A stretch of 45,697 bases of DNA, from positions 1 to 45,697 of the forward strand of contig JAMCPX010000058.1 in NCBI GenBank assembly GCA_023382265.1, written 5' to 3'. This document shows positions 1 to 10,715 of the stretch, piece after piece; within the stretch, counting starts at the first letter, position 1; every line of letters starts with the position of its first letter. Position numbers and translations under genes: made by a program. The notes below the pieces were generated by a model that saw nothing but the letters and a program-made list of their open reading frames with translations, searched no databases and was not told the DNA's origin. Source of the DNA: Deltaproteobacteria bacterium (lineage in GTDB: Bacteria > JAMCPX01).

Positions 1-29
1 TATATATTTGATACGAGAGATACCTCTGC
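1..29. repeat. Inverted copy of sdhB bases 466-494 at contig edge
   Basis: The first 29 bases are the exact reverse complement of 466-494. The match stops at base 30. At the join, sucC and sdhB share only the octamer GCAGAGGT, a microhomology typical of template-switch chimeras or a false assembly extension. Confidence 0.85.
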
Positions 30-186
30 CGCCAGCATGAACCTGCGCCTTTACAACAAATCTTGGTGAGCCAAGTTGTTTTGCGGCATCATAAGCCTCA
101 TCCGCGGAAAAGGCTACTTTGCCTTTAGGTACGGCAACACCGAATTTACCCATTAATTCTTTAGCCTGATATTCGTGTATATTCAT
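1..186 (-). CDS. sucC: Succinyl-CoA synthetase beta subunit, N-terminal fragment (contig edge)
   Basis: This is the ADP-forming succinyl-CoA synthetase beta subunit, which interconverts succinyl-CoA and succinate with substrate-level phosphorylation. Only 62 codons are present. They begin [17 protein letters not shown], the usual SucC ATP-grasp start, and include [12 protein letters not shown] at about residues 44-55. The ATG lies at 186-184 behind an AGGAGT ribosome site. It is the last visible gene of the TCA operon, 131 bp after sdhB. After GGRG the reading frame turns into ISRIKYI, which does not look like SucC. The bases encoding it (1-29) are an exact inverted copy of 466-494 in sdhB, so genuine sucC sequence probably ends near base 22-29 and the rest is a chimeric end. 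Confidence 0.9.
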   Translation of the reverse strand, partial: MNIHEYQAKELMGKFGVAVPKGKVAFSADEAYDAAKQLGSPRFVVKAQVHAGGRGISRIKYI

Positions 187-225
187 TTCTACTCCTTTTA
201 AACAATATTGATATCCTCTCTTCAT

Positions 226-249
226 AGGGGCAAACCTGCGTGTCTGCCT
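226..249. repeat. Short dispersed intergenic repeat, GGGGCAAACCT type
   Basis: The gap between sdhB and sucC holds AGGGGCAAACCTGCGTGT followed by a GCC block. A sister copy starts at 4966 in the mdh-fumarase gap. Both lie inside the operon, so they are transcribed and may fold or affect mRNA stability. Comparable motifs are common in gaps of deltaproteobacterial-type genomes. The function is unknown. Confidence 0.5.
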
Positions 250-317
250 TTACAAGAAAATGCCCTGCTGTCATTGCTATCCGCCTAATATGACGGATTA
301 GAGGCAATTCATTGCCA

Positions 318-1013
318 CTACAACCTCGTTGTTGCAAGCGCGACTTTGAGTTTTGATATCCATTCCGTTATTTTTATTTCTTTTGGACACGCCTCCATAC
401 AATTAAAAATTGTGTGGCATCTAAATACGCCGTGTTTATCGTTAACAAGATTGAGCCTTTCTTCTGCAGAGGTATCTCTCGTATCAAATATATATCTGTA
501 TGCCTTAACCAGTGCCGCTGGACCGATATATTCATCATCAGCCCAGAACGACGGGCATGACGATGTACACGCACCGCAGAGTATACATTTACTTGCATCC
601 TCAATCAAAGCCTGCTCCTCAGGGGATTGCAAACGTTCACGATCCGGCAGAGGTTCATCATTTATTAGATACGGCTTTATTTTTATAAACTTATTATAGA
701 ATTTATCGAGATCCACAACCATATCCTTTATAATGGGGAATGATGGCAGAGGTTCTATAGTTACATTTTCACCCGTATCTTTGATAAGTGTCTGACAGGC
801 AAGACCATTTTTACCGTTTATTTTCATTGCGCACGAACCGCAGATTGCATGACCGCATGACCTTCTAAAAGCAAGCGTCTCATCCTGGTGCCATTTTATA
901 TCGTTAAGACAGTTTAATATAGGGGTCTGCTCTTCCGCATCTACACTATATTCTTGATAATAAGTTCTATCATTTTCCGGATCATACCTCTTAATCTTGA
1001 TCTGTACCTTCAT
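318..1013 (-). CDS. sdhB: Succinate dehydrogenase / fumarate reductase iron-sulfur subunit
   Basis: SdhB of complex II passes electrons from the flavin of SdhA to quinone. At 231 residues it has the usual length. It carries all three cluster sites: Cys53, 58, 61 and 73 for the 2Fe-2S cluster (plant-ferredoxin fold), Cys143, 146 and 149 plus Cys209 for 4Fe-4S, and Cys153, 199 and 205 for 3Fe-4S (assigned by position against the family). The gene starts one base after the sdhA stop region, within the sdhC-D-A-B block. Bases 466-494 are duplicated in inverted form at the contig start. Sequence alone does not give the direction, but the neighbouring oxidative TCA genes favour succinate oxidation. 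Confidence 0.95.
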   Translation of the reverse strand: MKVQIKIKRYDPENDRTYYQEYSVDAEEQTPILNCLNDIKWHQDETLAFRRSCGHAICGSCAMKINGKNGLACQTLIKDTGENVTIEPLPSFPIIKDMVVDLDKFYNKFIKIKPYLINDEPLPDRERLQSPEEQALIEDASKCILCGACTSSCPSFWADDEYIGPAALVKAYRYIFDTRDTSAEERLNLVNDKHGVFRCHTIFNCMEACPKEIKITEWISKLKVALATTRL

Positions 1014-1014
1014 T

Positions 1015-2751
1015 TTAATATCTCCTTTCCTGTGGTTTATATCTTGTTATAGAGACATCTCTAGTAGCAATTCTAGGAGTAGCTCCCTGTACCCTGAAAA
1101 CGAGTGTATGTTTTAAAAAGTTTTGATCATCCCTTTTAGGATAGTCAACTCTTGAATGCGCACCGCGGCTTTCTTTTCTGTATATCGCGGATGCAAGCGT
1201 TGCTTCAGCATATTCAAGCATATTACCAAGCTCAATTGCTTCTTTCATTTCCATATTAAATGTTGAAGCTTTATCAATAAGCCTTACGTTCTCATATCTT
1301 TTCTGGAGCTCTTTAAGTGCACTAAGCCCTTCTTTAAGGGTTTTTTCATCTCTGAAAACAGAACATTTCTGCCACATAATATCCTGAAGGTTTTCTCTTA
1401 ATTTGCTGACAAGCTCTTGACCCGTTGAATTCGTAAGGTTAGTAATCATCTCTACCGTTTGTTTGCCTTCATCGCCTTTCAATTCCGGCTTATCTACCTG
1501 TTGAATATATTTATACATGTGCTTACCTGCTTTTCTGCCAAACACAACGGTATCCACAAGTGAATTTGCTCCGAGTCTGTTTCCGCCGTGTACTGATTCA
1601 CAAGCAGCCTCACCAGCCGCATACAATCCTTTAACCGTATTGCCTTTATCATCAGCGATAACAAGCCCGTCTTCATAGTTTGTTGGGATACCCCCCATGT
1701 AATAATGCATTGTCGGCATAACAGGTATCGGCTCTTTTGTACAATCTACACCGGCATAAGTTATCGTAAACTGGTATATCTCCGGCAGCTTTTCAAGTAT
1801 TGCCTTTTTACCAATATGATGTATCTGAAGCAAAACATGATCCTTCTTAGGCCCCACGCCCCTGCCTTCCATTATTTCCGTGTATATGGCCCTGGAGGTA
1901 AGATCCCGCGGAGCCAAATCTTTGAATTCGGGTGCATATTTTTCCATAAATCTTTCACCTTTGCCGTTTAGCAGAAATCCTCCTTCGCCTCTGACACCTT
2001 CTGTTATAAGAATACCGAGGGGATACAAACCCGTTGGATGAAATTGAGGAAACTCCATATCCTGTAAAGGTAATCCAGACTTATAAATAAGACCAAATCC
2101 ATCACCTGTAGACTCATGCGCATTTGATGTTACCTTGTAAATCCTTCCGCCCCCGCCAGTCGCGATTAAAACAGATTTAGCAGAGAAAACATGAACGTTT
2201 CTCTTTCTTAAATCATAGGCAACAACACCTTTGCAAACATTGTTATCAATAATCAACTGGGTAACCACAAATTCACTATAATAATGAACATTTTCTTTTA
2301 TACTCTGTTCATATAGAGTATGCAGCATAACATGGCCCGTCCGATCAGCCGCATAAGCTATCCTGGGCCTTGAATGTCCTCCAAAATCCCTCTGTGCAAT
2401 CTTACCGTCGGGCATCCTGCTAAACGGCACACCCATGTGTTCAAGCTCTATAACTGTCGGAGGCGCTTCCTTACACATGTACTCAATAGCATTCTGGTCT
2501 CCAAGATAATCGCTGCCCTTTACAGTATCAAACATATGCAATTCCCAGGAATCTTCACCTTTTGCTTTGTTATTATTAAGAGATGCTGCCACCCCGCCTT
2601 GAGCAGTCGTTGAATGCGAACGAGTTGGGAACACCTTTGTAATAACAGCAACATCTGCTATTGATGCGACTTCGATCGCCGCCCTTGTGCCGGCAAGCCC
2701 TGCACCAATTATTATAACATCATGATAATGATTTTTTATATTCATCTGCAT
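1015..2751 (-). CDS. sdhA: Succinate dehydrogenase / fumarate reductase flavoprotein subunit
   Basis: SdhA is the catalytic flavoprotein of complex II, oxidising succinate to fumarate or the reverse. The 578 residues include the Rossmann FAD motif DVIIIGAGLAGTRAA (11-25), the covalent FAD attachment in SHSTTAQGG with His46, and the substrate-site segments HPTGLYPLGILITEG and HGGNRLGANSL. The ATG at 2751 follows AAGGAGAG at good spacing. A second in-frame ATG lies two codons downstream and is less well spaced. The gene lies between sdhD and sdhB. The length and covalent-His motif fit quinone-linked SdhA/FrdA rather than soluble fumarate reductases. Confidence 0.96.
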   Translation of the reverse strand: MQMNIKNHYHDVIIIGAGLAGTRAAIEVASIADVAVITKVFPTRSHSTTAQGGVAASLNNNKAKGEDSWELHMFDTVKGSDYLGDQNAIEYMCKEAPPTVIELEHMGVPFSRMPDGKIAQRDFGGHSRPRIAYAADRTGHVMLHTLYEQSIKENVHYYSEFVVTQLIIDNNVCKGVVAYDLRKRNVHVFSAKSVLIATGGGGRIYKVTSNAHESTGDGFGLIYKSGLPLQDMEFPQFHPTGLYPLGILITEGVRGEGGFLLNGKGERFMEKYAPEFKDLAPRDLTSRAIYTEIMEGRGVGPKKDHVLLQIHHIGKKAILEKLPEIYQFTITYAGVDCTKEPIPVMPTMHYYMGGIPTNYEDGLVIADDKGNTVKGLYAAGEAACESVHGGNRLGANSLVDTVVFGRKAGKHMYKYIQQVDKPELKGDEGKQTVEMITNLTNSTGQELVSKLRENLQDIMWQKCSVFRDEKTLKEGLSALKELQKRYENVRLIDKASTFNMEMKEAIELGNMLEYAEATLASAIYRKESRGAHSRVDYPKRDDQNFLKHTLVFRVQGATPRIATRDVSITRYKPQERRY

Positions 2752-2761
2752 TGTTCTCTCC

Positions 2762-3124
2762 TTATATTTTGGGTGTAAAAGTTATGATTGTAAGTGCGCC
2801 GAGTATAAGGAAAATGAATCCTGCAAGAACTATTGTTGAGTATATAACAATCCTCCAGCCGTCCTTATGTACGTAATCATCCACTATGACCCATAATCCT
2901 GCCATGCCGTGATATAGTGCAAATATAAGGAATGCAAGATCAAAGGTTTTCCAATATAGAGATGCGAGTCTTGGAGCCACCGTCTTATAATCTATCTCGC
3001 CTGTTCCTATAAAATGCATAACCGTAAAATGCACTAACAGCACAACTACAAGAAATATCCCTGTGATACGCTGATAAAACCACCTTTTTATACCTGAATT
3101 GCCTGAAACTAATTTAATATTCAT
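2762..3124 (-). CDS. sdhD: Succinate dehydrogenase membrane anchor subunit SdhD
   Basis: A 120-residue integral membrane protein with three hydrophobic spans. It has an N-terminal KRWFYQRITG motif and a conserved LYHGMAGLWVIVDDYV segment, whose His is the expected haem b ligand and whose following residues line the quinone pocket in the family. With SdhC it anchors SdhAB and carries electrons to the quinone pool. It is placed 9 bp after sdhC and 10 bp before sdhA. The C and D assignments rest on gene order and motifs, and either could be swapped. Confidence 0.85.
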   Translation of the reverse strand: MNIKLVSGNSGIKRWFYQRITGIFLVVVLLVHFTVMHFIGTGEIDYKTVAPRLASLYWKTFDLAFLIFALYHGMAGLWVIVDDYVHKDGWRIVIYSTIVLAGFIFLILGALTIITFTPKI

Positions 3125-3133
3125 ATCCGCCTC

Positions 3134-3508
3134 CTATTGCAAATGTAAATGACTTAAAAAGGGTACCGCACCTGCAAAGAGCAGGATTATACCAATCGCC
3201 ACTGTAGCCCAGAACAAAGGCTTCTGAATCAGTGAACCCTTTACAAAATCAATTATGATAATGCGCAATCCATTGATCGCATGATAAAGAATTACACCCC
3301 ATAAACCGAGCTCTAATATTTTAAACATAGGTTGGTTCAAAAACTTCATAACGGTGTCAAAGCCCTGCGGGGTTTCAAGCCTGTGGATCACCCAGATGTG
3401 TATTAACAAATAACCAATCAAAGCCAAGCCCGATAACCTGTGCAGTATCCACGCAACTGTTCCTGAATGATACCTGTAACTAAACTCGTAAATCTTTTTC
3501 TTTGCCAT
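3134..3508 (-). CDS. sdhC: Succinate dehydrogenase cytochrome b subunit SdhC
   Basis: A 124-residue three-span membrane subunit of complex II. It shows the SdhC signature HRLSG near residue 28, with the preceding WI, and ILYHAINGLRIIIIDF near residue 78, whose His is the family haem b ligand. The ATG at 3508 follows TAGGAGGC. It begins the sdhCDAB block directly downstream of the fumarase beta gene (11 bp gap), so fumarase and complex II, consecutive steps of the cycle, are made from one message. Confidence 0.88.
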   Translation of the reverse strand: MAKKKIYEFSYRYHSGTVAWILHRLSGLALIGYLLIHIWVIHRLETPQGFDTVMKFLNQPMFKILELGLWGVILYHAINGLRIIIIDFVKGSLIQKPLFWATVAIGIILLFAGAVPFLSHLHLQ

Positions 3509-3519
3509 TTATATGCCTC

Positions 3520-4077
3520 CTAAATTTGTTTATATACTTCTACACCTTTGACGTAAAGGTCATTACCGTAAGCATCATTTATGACAATAGCAGGAAAATC
3601 TACTACCTCAATCCTCCTTACTGCTTCAGGACCAAGGTCATCATAAGCAATGATATCAGATTTCTTTATGGACCTGGCGATCAATGCACCTGCTCCGCCT
3701 GTTGCGCCAAAATATACAGCCCTGTATTTTATGCAGGCATCAATAACATCTTTTGCTCTCCAGCCTTTTCCGATCATGCCTTTCAATCCCAGTTTTATCA
3801 GTGCCGGCGCATAAGCATCCATCCTGTAGCTGGTGGTTGGACCTGCGGACCCTATCGGTTTACCGGGTTTTGCAGGTGAAGGACCAACATAATATATGAT
3901 CTGACCCCTTATGTCAAAAGGCAGTTCCTCTCCTCTATTTAACGCATCCACCATTCTCTTGTGTGCGGCATCCCTGCCTGTGTACATCACGCCTGTTATT
4001 AAAACACTGTCATCACTCTTCAGTTTTGATACCGTATCATCCGTTAAAGGCGCAGTTATTCTTATCACTTCTCCCAT
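3520..4077 (-). CDS. Class I fumarate hydratase, beta (C-terminal) subunit
   Basis: The small subunit of the oxygen-sensitive 4Fe-4S fumarase, which hydrates fumarate to malate. The 185 residues include ITGVMYTGRDAAHKRM and the substrate-binding block GSAGPTTSYRMD. The C-terminal swivel domain has GATGGAGALIA. In E. coli FumA both halves are on one chain. Here, as in many anaerobes and archaea, they are separate genes 7 bp apart (alpha first). L(+)-tartrate dehydratase beta is the main alternative, but the TCA context makes fumarase far more likely. Confidence 0.9.
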   Translation of the reverse strand: MGEVIRITAPLTDDTVSKLKSDDSVLITGVMYTGRDAAHKRMVDALNRGEELPFDIRGQIIYYVGPSPAKPGKPIGSAGPTTSYRMDAYAPALIKLGLKGMIGKGWRAKDVIDACIKYRAVYFGATGGAGALIARSIKKSDIIAYDDLGPEAVRRIEVVDFPAIVINDAYGNDLYVKGVEVYKQI

Positions 4078-4084
4078 ATTTGCC

Positions 4085-4924
4085 TCATATTATTATTTCT
4101 TTGTGTCTTGCTGAATGACACTGTATATTTACAGCAAGAGGTAAACTCGCTATATGGCATGGCTCAACAATAATATGGACTGCAAGAGCTGTAACCCTGC
4201 CGCCGAGCCCCATTGGTCCTATGCCAAGTTTGTTGATAGAAGTAAGCAGTTCATTCTCGAGTTTGTCAAGCTCCGGATCCGGATTCGGCACATCTAATGG
4301 TCTTAATAACGATTTTTTTGCAATGATTGCAGAACGTTCAAAGGTTCCGCCTATTCCAACTCCAACAATGACAGGAGGGCATGGATTTGATCCCGATTCT
4401 TTTACCCTCTCTACGATATACTTTTTTATACCTTCAAGTCCATCCGAAGGCTTCATCATCATCACCCTGCTCATGTTCTCACTGCCGCCGCCTTTTGCAG
4501 CCATCGTTATTTTTATTTTGTCTCCGGGAACGATCTCATAATGAATGATTGCCGGTGTATTATCGCCGACATTCTTTCTTGTAAACGGATTACAGGTGGA
4601 CTTTCGCAAATAGCCGTCTTTATAGCCCTTTCTGACGCCTTCGTTTATTGCCTCCGTAATAAGCCCGCCTGTAATGTGTACTTCCTGTCCGAGCTCAACA
4701 AAAAATACGGCAAGCCCTGTATCCTGACACATGGGAACTTCTTCATTATGGGCTATCTCGTCATTCTCTATGATTTGCTTTAGAACATCCTTTCCCTGTG
4801 GAGAAACCTCCCGGTTATGTGCATCTCTAAGCACCTTCATAACGTCCTCTGGGATATCGAAATTAGCCTTGGTGCAAAGATTACCTACGGTCTCCGTGAT
4901 CTGTTTTGCTTTTATTTCACGCAT
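4085..4924 (-). CDS. Class I fumarate hydratase, alpha (N-terminal) subunit
   Basis: The catalytic 4Fe-4S subunit of the two-component fumarase, 279 residues. The cluster ligands are Cys66 in PMCQDTG, a Cys in SGSNPCPPVIVGVGIGG and one in the C-terminal EPCHIASLP segment. The substrate-site block NPFTRKNVGDNTPA is present. It pairs with the beta gene immediately downstream. Upstream is a 146-bp gap from mdh that carries a copy of the GGGGCAAACCT repeat. A labile Fe-S fumarase fits an anaerobic or microaerophilic life style, though it does not prove one. Confidence 0.92.
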   Translation of the reverse strand: MREIKAKQITETVGNLCTKANFDIPEDVMKVLRDAHNREVSPQGKDVLKQIIENDEIAHNEEVPMCQDTGLAVFFVELGQEVHITGGLITEAINEGVRKGYKDGYLRKSTCNPFTRKNVGDNTPAIIHYEIVPGDKIKITMAAKGGGSENMSRVMMMKPSDGLEGIKKYIVERVKESGSNPCPPVIVGVGIGGTFERSAIIAKKSLLRPLDVPNPDPELDKLENELLTSINKLGIGPMGLGGRVTALAVHIIVEPCHIASLPLAVNIQCHSARHKEIII

Positions 4925-4965
4925 CCTATTTTACCTTCTCCAAATAATTTGTTTATTGATTTTAC

Positions 4966-5060
4966 AGGGGGCAAACCTATGTGCTCGCTCTTTTTTGAAT
5001 GAGTGATTTTCAATCGGGCAGATGTGGTATCCAAGCTCTGTCTGTGCCTGGCCTGCCCCT
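4966..5060. repeat. Intergenic repeat in mdh-fumarase gap
   Basis: This holds AGGGGGCAAACCTATGTG with GCTCGCTC after it, the sister of 226-249. It is followed by GGCCTGCCCCTG, which can pair imperfectly with the first block to form a long stem. The element fills most of the 146-bp gap and would lie inside the operon transcript. Confidence 0.5.
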
Positions 5061-5070
5061 GCTGTTAAGG

Positions 5071-7289
<2,219 letters not shown>

Positions 7290-7360
7290 AGTATATATCT
7301 CTCCTTTTATTATTTTATCATTCCGCTCTTGACACTAAATCCAGTTTTTATTTTTCATGG

Positions 7361-7380
7361 ATTCCTGCTTTCGCAGGAAT
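7361..7380. repeat. Palindromic REP-like element (ATTCCTGC..GCAGGAAT)
   Basis: A perfect 8-bp inverted repeat with a four-base loop between aconitase and icd, preceded by TCATGG and followed by GACA. The same skeleton (GGATTCC..GGAATGA) recurs at 18371-18396 and 21571-21690. No T-run follows, so it is unlikely to terminate transcription, but it may act as an mRNA stabiliser inside the operon. Confidence 0.65.
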
Positions 7381-7384
7381 GACA

Positions 7385-9307
7385 TTAATTATTCTTTACC
7401 GTATAATTCAACAAACCACCTTCTATGATGATCTCCACCTGTCGTGGTGTCAAGCTATGTTTTAAAAAAAGTTCTTTTCCTGTGCCTGTATGTGCGGCAA
7501 TCCTGTTTGAACCGGTTATCTGTGTTTTTATGTCCTTAATCTCAACGGTATCCCCTTGTCTTATTGAGTCATAATCAGCCTCATTCTCAAACATCAGAGG
7601 GATAATCCCGAAGTTAACAAGATTTGCATAATGAATCCGCGCGAACGATTTTGTTATTACAGCCTTTACCCCGAGATACATAGGCGCAAGAGCTGCATGC
7701 TCTCTGCTTGAACCCTGTCCGTAGTTAACCCCGCCTACGATAAACCCGCCGTTGTTTTCTTTTGCACGCTTTGGAAAATCGGGATCAACCCTTTCAAAAA
7801 CGTGTTCAGCCATTGCGGGAATGTTCGATCTGAAAGGCAGCACCTTTGCACCGGCAGGCATGATATGATCGGTTGTGATGTTGTCCCCGACCTTTAATAA
7901 TATAACCCCTGATATTGTATCTTTTAAAGCCTCTCTTCTCGGAAGCGGCTTTATATTAGGACCTCTTACAATATCAACGCTCTCGGGTTTCCTGGAAGGT
8001 TTTATAATCATGCTGTCATCAATTATAAATTTTTTGGGCCACGCAATCTTAACGGGTTTACCCATCTTTCTCGGATCTGTTAATACACCTTTTATAGCTG
8101 ATATAGCCGCTGTTTCAGGGCTTAACAGATATATCCTTGCATCGGGTGTTCCACTCCTTCCTTCAAAATTCCTGTTATAAGTTCTAATTGAAACTGCCGC
8201 GCTCGCTGGTGCCTGTCCCATACCGATACAGGGGCCGCAAGCCGTCTCAAGAATCCTTGTACCCGCAGACAGCAGATCGGATAATATGCCGTTTTTTGTA
8301 ATCATGTTAAGTACCTGTTTTGAACCCGGAGATATGGCAAAGCTAACGTCGGGATGAACCTTTTTACCTTTCATGATCTTACCCACTGTTACAAGGTCTT
8401 TATATGATGAGTTTGTGCAGCTGCCTATTGCTACCTGATCTATTTTTAACCCTTCAACCGCTTTTACCTCTACCACATTATCAGGGCTATGCGGCTGGGC
8501 AACAAGCGGGACAACCTTTGATAGATCTATTTCTATAACTTCATCGTATTGAGCATCTTTATCAGCCATAAGATTTTTCCATTGTTTAACCCTGCCCTGT
8601 GCGGACATATAAGCCTTTGTCATCTCATCACTCGGGAATACAGACGTCGTAGCACCAAGTTCGGCACCCATATTTGTTATTGTCGCCCTTTCAGGGACAG
8701 AAAGGGTTTTAACGCCGTCTCCGCCATATTCAAAAATCTTGCCAACCCCGCCTTTAACAGTAAGCCTTTTCAATAGTTCCAATATGATATCTTTTGCGCT
8801 TACCCATGGCTTAAGCCTCCCTGTGAGTTTTACAAGAACAACCTTTGGCATACTAAGATAAAACGGCCCGCCGCCCATTGCTACAGCGACATCAAGTCCT
8901 CCTGCCCCTATTGAAATCATGCCAATCCCTCCGCCTGTCGGGGTATGGCTGTCCGAACCGAGCAGTGTTTTACCGGGTGCGCCAAAACGTTCGAGATGAA
9001 CCTGATGGCATATACCGTTACCCGGCTTTGAAAAATGGATCCCGTATTTTGATGATATTGTCTGCAAAAACTTATGGTCGTCCGCATTTTCAAAACCAGT
9101 TTGCAATGTATTATGATCAACGTAACTTACGGACAATTCCGTTTTAACCTTCGGGATACCCATTGCTTCAAATTGTAAATATGCCATTGTGCCTGTTGCA
9201 TCCTGAGTAAGTGTTTGATCAATCTTAATTGCTATCTCTTCGCCCGGAATCATCTTGCCTGATACAAGATGAGAAGAAATTATTTTTTGTGTAATATTCT
9301 GTCTCAC
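7385..9307 (-). CDS. Aconitate hydratase, single-chain Aquifex-type
   Basis: This enzyme interconverts citrate and isocitrate. At 640 residues it is shorter than AcnA or AcnB and matches the compact form known from Aquifex and many deltaproteobacteria. The 4Fe-4S ligands are Cys297 in GSCTNSS and Cys357 and Cys360 in ACGPCIG. The substrate loops GSDSHTPTGGG and NYGQGSSREHAA are present. The swivel domain is at the C-terminus. The start is GTG at 9307: the nearby ATG at 9309 is followed at once by TGA, and AAGGAGGC sits five bases before the GTG. It is the first gene of the TCA operon. Confidence 0.93.
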   Translation of the reverse strand: MRQNITQKIISSHLVSGKMIPGEEIAIKIDQTLTQDATGTMAYLQFEAMGIPKVKTELSVSYVDHNTLQTGFENADDHKFLQTISSKYGIHFSKPGNGICHQVHLERFGAPGKTLLGSDSHTPTGGGIGMISIGAGGLDVAVAMGGGPFYLSMPKVVLVKLTGRLKPWVSAKDIILELLKRLTVKGGVGKIFEYGGDGVKTLSVPERATITNMGAELGATTSVFPSDEMTKAYMSAQGRVKQWKNLMADKDAQYDEVIEIDLSKVVPLVAQPHSPDNVVEVKAVEGLKIDQVAIGSCTNSSYKDLVTVGKIMKGKKVHPDVSFAISPGSKQVLNMITKNGILSDLLSAGTRILETACGPCIGMGQAPASAAVSIRTYNRNFEGRSGTPDARIYLLSPETAAISAIKGVLTDPRKMGKPVKIAWPKKFIIDDSMIIKPSRKPESVDIVRGPNIKPLPRREALKDTISGVILLKVGDNITTDHIMPAGAKVLPFRSNIPAMAEHVFERVDPDFPKRAKENNGGFIVGGVNYGQGSSREHAALAPMYLGVKAVITKSFARIHYANLVNFGIIPLMFENEADYDSIRQGDTVEIKDIKTQITGSNRIAAHTGTGKELFLKHSLTPRQVEIIIEGGLLNYTVKNN

Positions 9308-9344
9308 ATAGCCTCCTTAAAAAACTATAAGATATCTTGAATAT

Positions 9345-9374
9345 TGTATACAAATTTGATTTTTACATTGTCAA
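9345..9374 (-). promoter_or_regulatory. Promoter of the TCA operon
   Basis: Reading the minus strand, TTGACA (9374-9369) and TATACA (9350-9345) are separated by 18 bp and lie about 40 bp before the aconitase GTG, in an AT-rich gap. It is a good sigma70-type match. No operator palindrome is obvious beside it. Confidence 0.7.
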
Positions 9375-9567
9375 CAAAAACTATAATTTTTTATATGGCA
9401 TTATCATAGCGCATACAGACTGCAAGTTCATTTGTAAAATTTAAAACCTTGTAAAAAGGGTAAAAGGATTCCGTCATCCGTATACTGCATAGGACATGAA
9501 AGATATAAAATGCAGGGTGTGTTTTGTGCTTCGAGCCACATATTACCATGTGCATTAAGCGCCAAAT

Positions 9568-9600
9568 AAAAAAAGAAAAGGCGTGCATAAAGCACGCCTT
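9568..9600 (-). terminator. Rho-independent terminator of the outer-membrane barrel gene
   Basis: Minus-strand AAGGCGTGC, loop TTTAT, GCACGCCTT, then a T-rich tail (TTTTCTTTTTTT). The 9-bp perfect stem lies 31 bp after the stop of the gene ending at 9632. It isolates that gene from the TCA operon promoter downstream. Confidence 0.9.
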
Positions 9601-9631
9601 GTAACAACGGATAAGAGACTAAGAGGTAATG

Positions 9632-10228
9632 TTAAAAAAGAAACCTGTATCCTCCCATAAGTTCATAGCTGCCAACATCAACGCTTGTACTTGAACCGTT
9701 AAAGGTAGCACTTTCACTGATTGGAAGTGAGATTTCAACAGTAACTGCCCCATTATGGGTTACTAAAAAGTCTGCTCCTCCGACAATTTCTAACCCAATA
9801 CCGCTTCCACTTATAGAAGTTGAATAACCTCCACCACTAACAGAAATACTCGGACTGTTGTATACAGGACCAAGACCAAAGAATGGTGTTATCTTGCCCA
9901 AAGGTATTGTCCCGAGTGCATCGACTTTGATCGCGAAATTGCTGAAATTTTCAGTGGCGCCGTTTATATTAGCGCTTGAGACACCAAGATAATCAAGTTC
10001 CGCTGATACAGCAAAATACTTCATAAAATTATACCGCCCGTCAACTCCAACACCTACTCCTGGACCAAAATTATTTAATCCGGGATTACTGCCGTTGGGA
10101 AAGAAAATAATAAGTTTAGGTGCGACAGACCATACCTGATTTACTCTCCCATTATAATCCGCTTTTGAAGATACTGCAAATCCAATGATTATCAAAGATG
10201 CTAATATTGTCATACAGATTCTTTTCAT
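9632..10228 (-). CDS. Outer-membrane beta-barrel protein (OmpX/OmpW-like), family uncertain
   Basis: I do not recognise the exact family. The 198 residues start with a clear signal peptide (KRICMTILASLIIIGFAVSS, cut near SKA). Alternating hydrophobic/polar strands rich in Gly and Ser follow, and the chain ends in YRFLF, the terminal aromatic signal for BAM insertion. The length suits an eight-stranded barrel. Phrases such as KYFAVSAELDYLGV and ITPFFGLGPVYNS are typical of porin-family outer-membrane proteins. It is a single-gene unit: the terminator is just downstream, and tRNA genes are upstream beyond a 365-bp gap. The ATG follows AAAAGGAG. Substrate and role are unknown. Confidence 0.75.
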   Translation of the reverse strand: MKRICMTILASLIIIGFAVSSKADYNGRVNQVWSVAPKLIIFFPNGSNPGLNNFGPGVGVGVDGRYNFMKYFAVSAELDYLGVSSANINGATENFSNFAIKVDALGTIPLGKITPFFGLGPVYNSPSISVSGGGYSTSISGSGIGLEIVGGADFLVTHNGAVTVEISLPISESATFNGSSTSVDVGSYELMGGYRFLF

Positions 10229-10593
10229 ACTTTTTTCTCCTTTTATTATTATTAGTTTTGTTACATTTATTAATGGAACAGCTTTCTTTTTGTCTTACAA
10301 ACTAACCCATCCTCTATTTTCCCATTGGCAAGGACAGGACAGCTTAATTTGATATGTCTAAGCGTATAACACACGAAAAGTCACAAATTGGTCACATATT
10401 GAGATTTTTTGTAAAACAAAAAATGCATTTAAAAATAGCGATAGAGTTGTATCACTCCCTGCATTTGCTACAACAACCAAGTCAAAACGGCTTAAATATG
10501 ACTCAACAGCTACAAATACCACTAAACTCGGGTATGCCAAGCTGATAATGATTTGCTGAAGATTTAGTTTATTTTTCAAGACCTTATAAAAAA
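10229..10593. other. Gap with no supported gene
   Basis: A 365-bp gap between tRNA-Glu and the barrel gene. It holds the barrel gene's upstream region and a T-run just after the tRNA-Glu 3' end. Weak open frames exist on both strands (for example 10354-10545 plus), but none has a ribosome site or family features. Confidence 0.5.
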
Positions 10594-10668
10594 CGTCCCC
10601 AACGGGATTTGAACCCGTGTTACCACCTTGAAAGGGTGATGTCCTTGGCCGGGCTAGACGATGGGGAC
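10594..10668 (-). tRNA. tRNA-Glu (anticodon UUC)
   Basis: A 75-nt cloverleaf on the minus strand. The acceptor GTCCCC pairs with GGGGAC, the discriminator is G, and the anticodon loop CTTTCAA gives UUC. The T-arm ACGGGTTCAAATCCCGT is intact. The sequence closely resembles other bacterial tRNA-Glu. CCA is not encoded. A T-run follows on the minus strand and may end transcription. Confidence 0.96.
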
Positions 10669-10715
10669 ACAACAATCATACCCTACTGAGGGTATAATTC
10701 TCTAAAACTCTATAG

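Noticed and set aside
9391-9588. A 65-codon minus-strand frame downstream of the barrel gene terminator
   Set aside because: It starts inside the terminator hairpin, has no ribosome site and reads as random His/Phe/Cys-rich sequence.
10354-10675. Open frames on both strands in the gap before tRNA-Glu
   Set aside because: The minus frame runs through the tRNA gene, the plus frame lacks a ribosome site, and neither shows a family motif.
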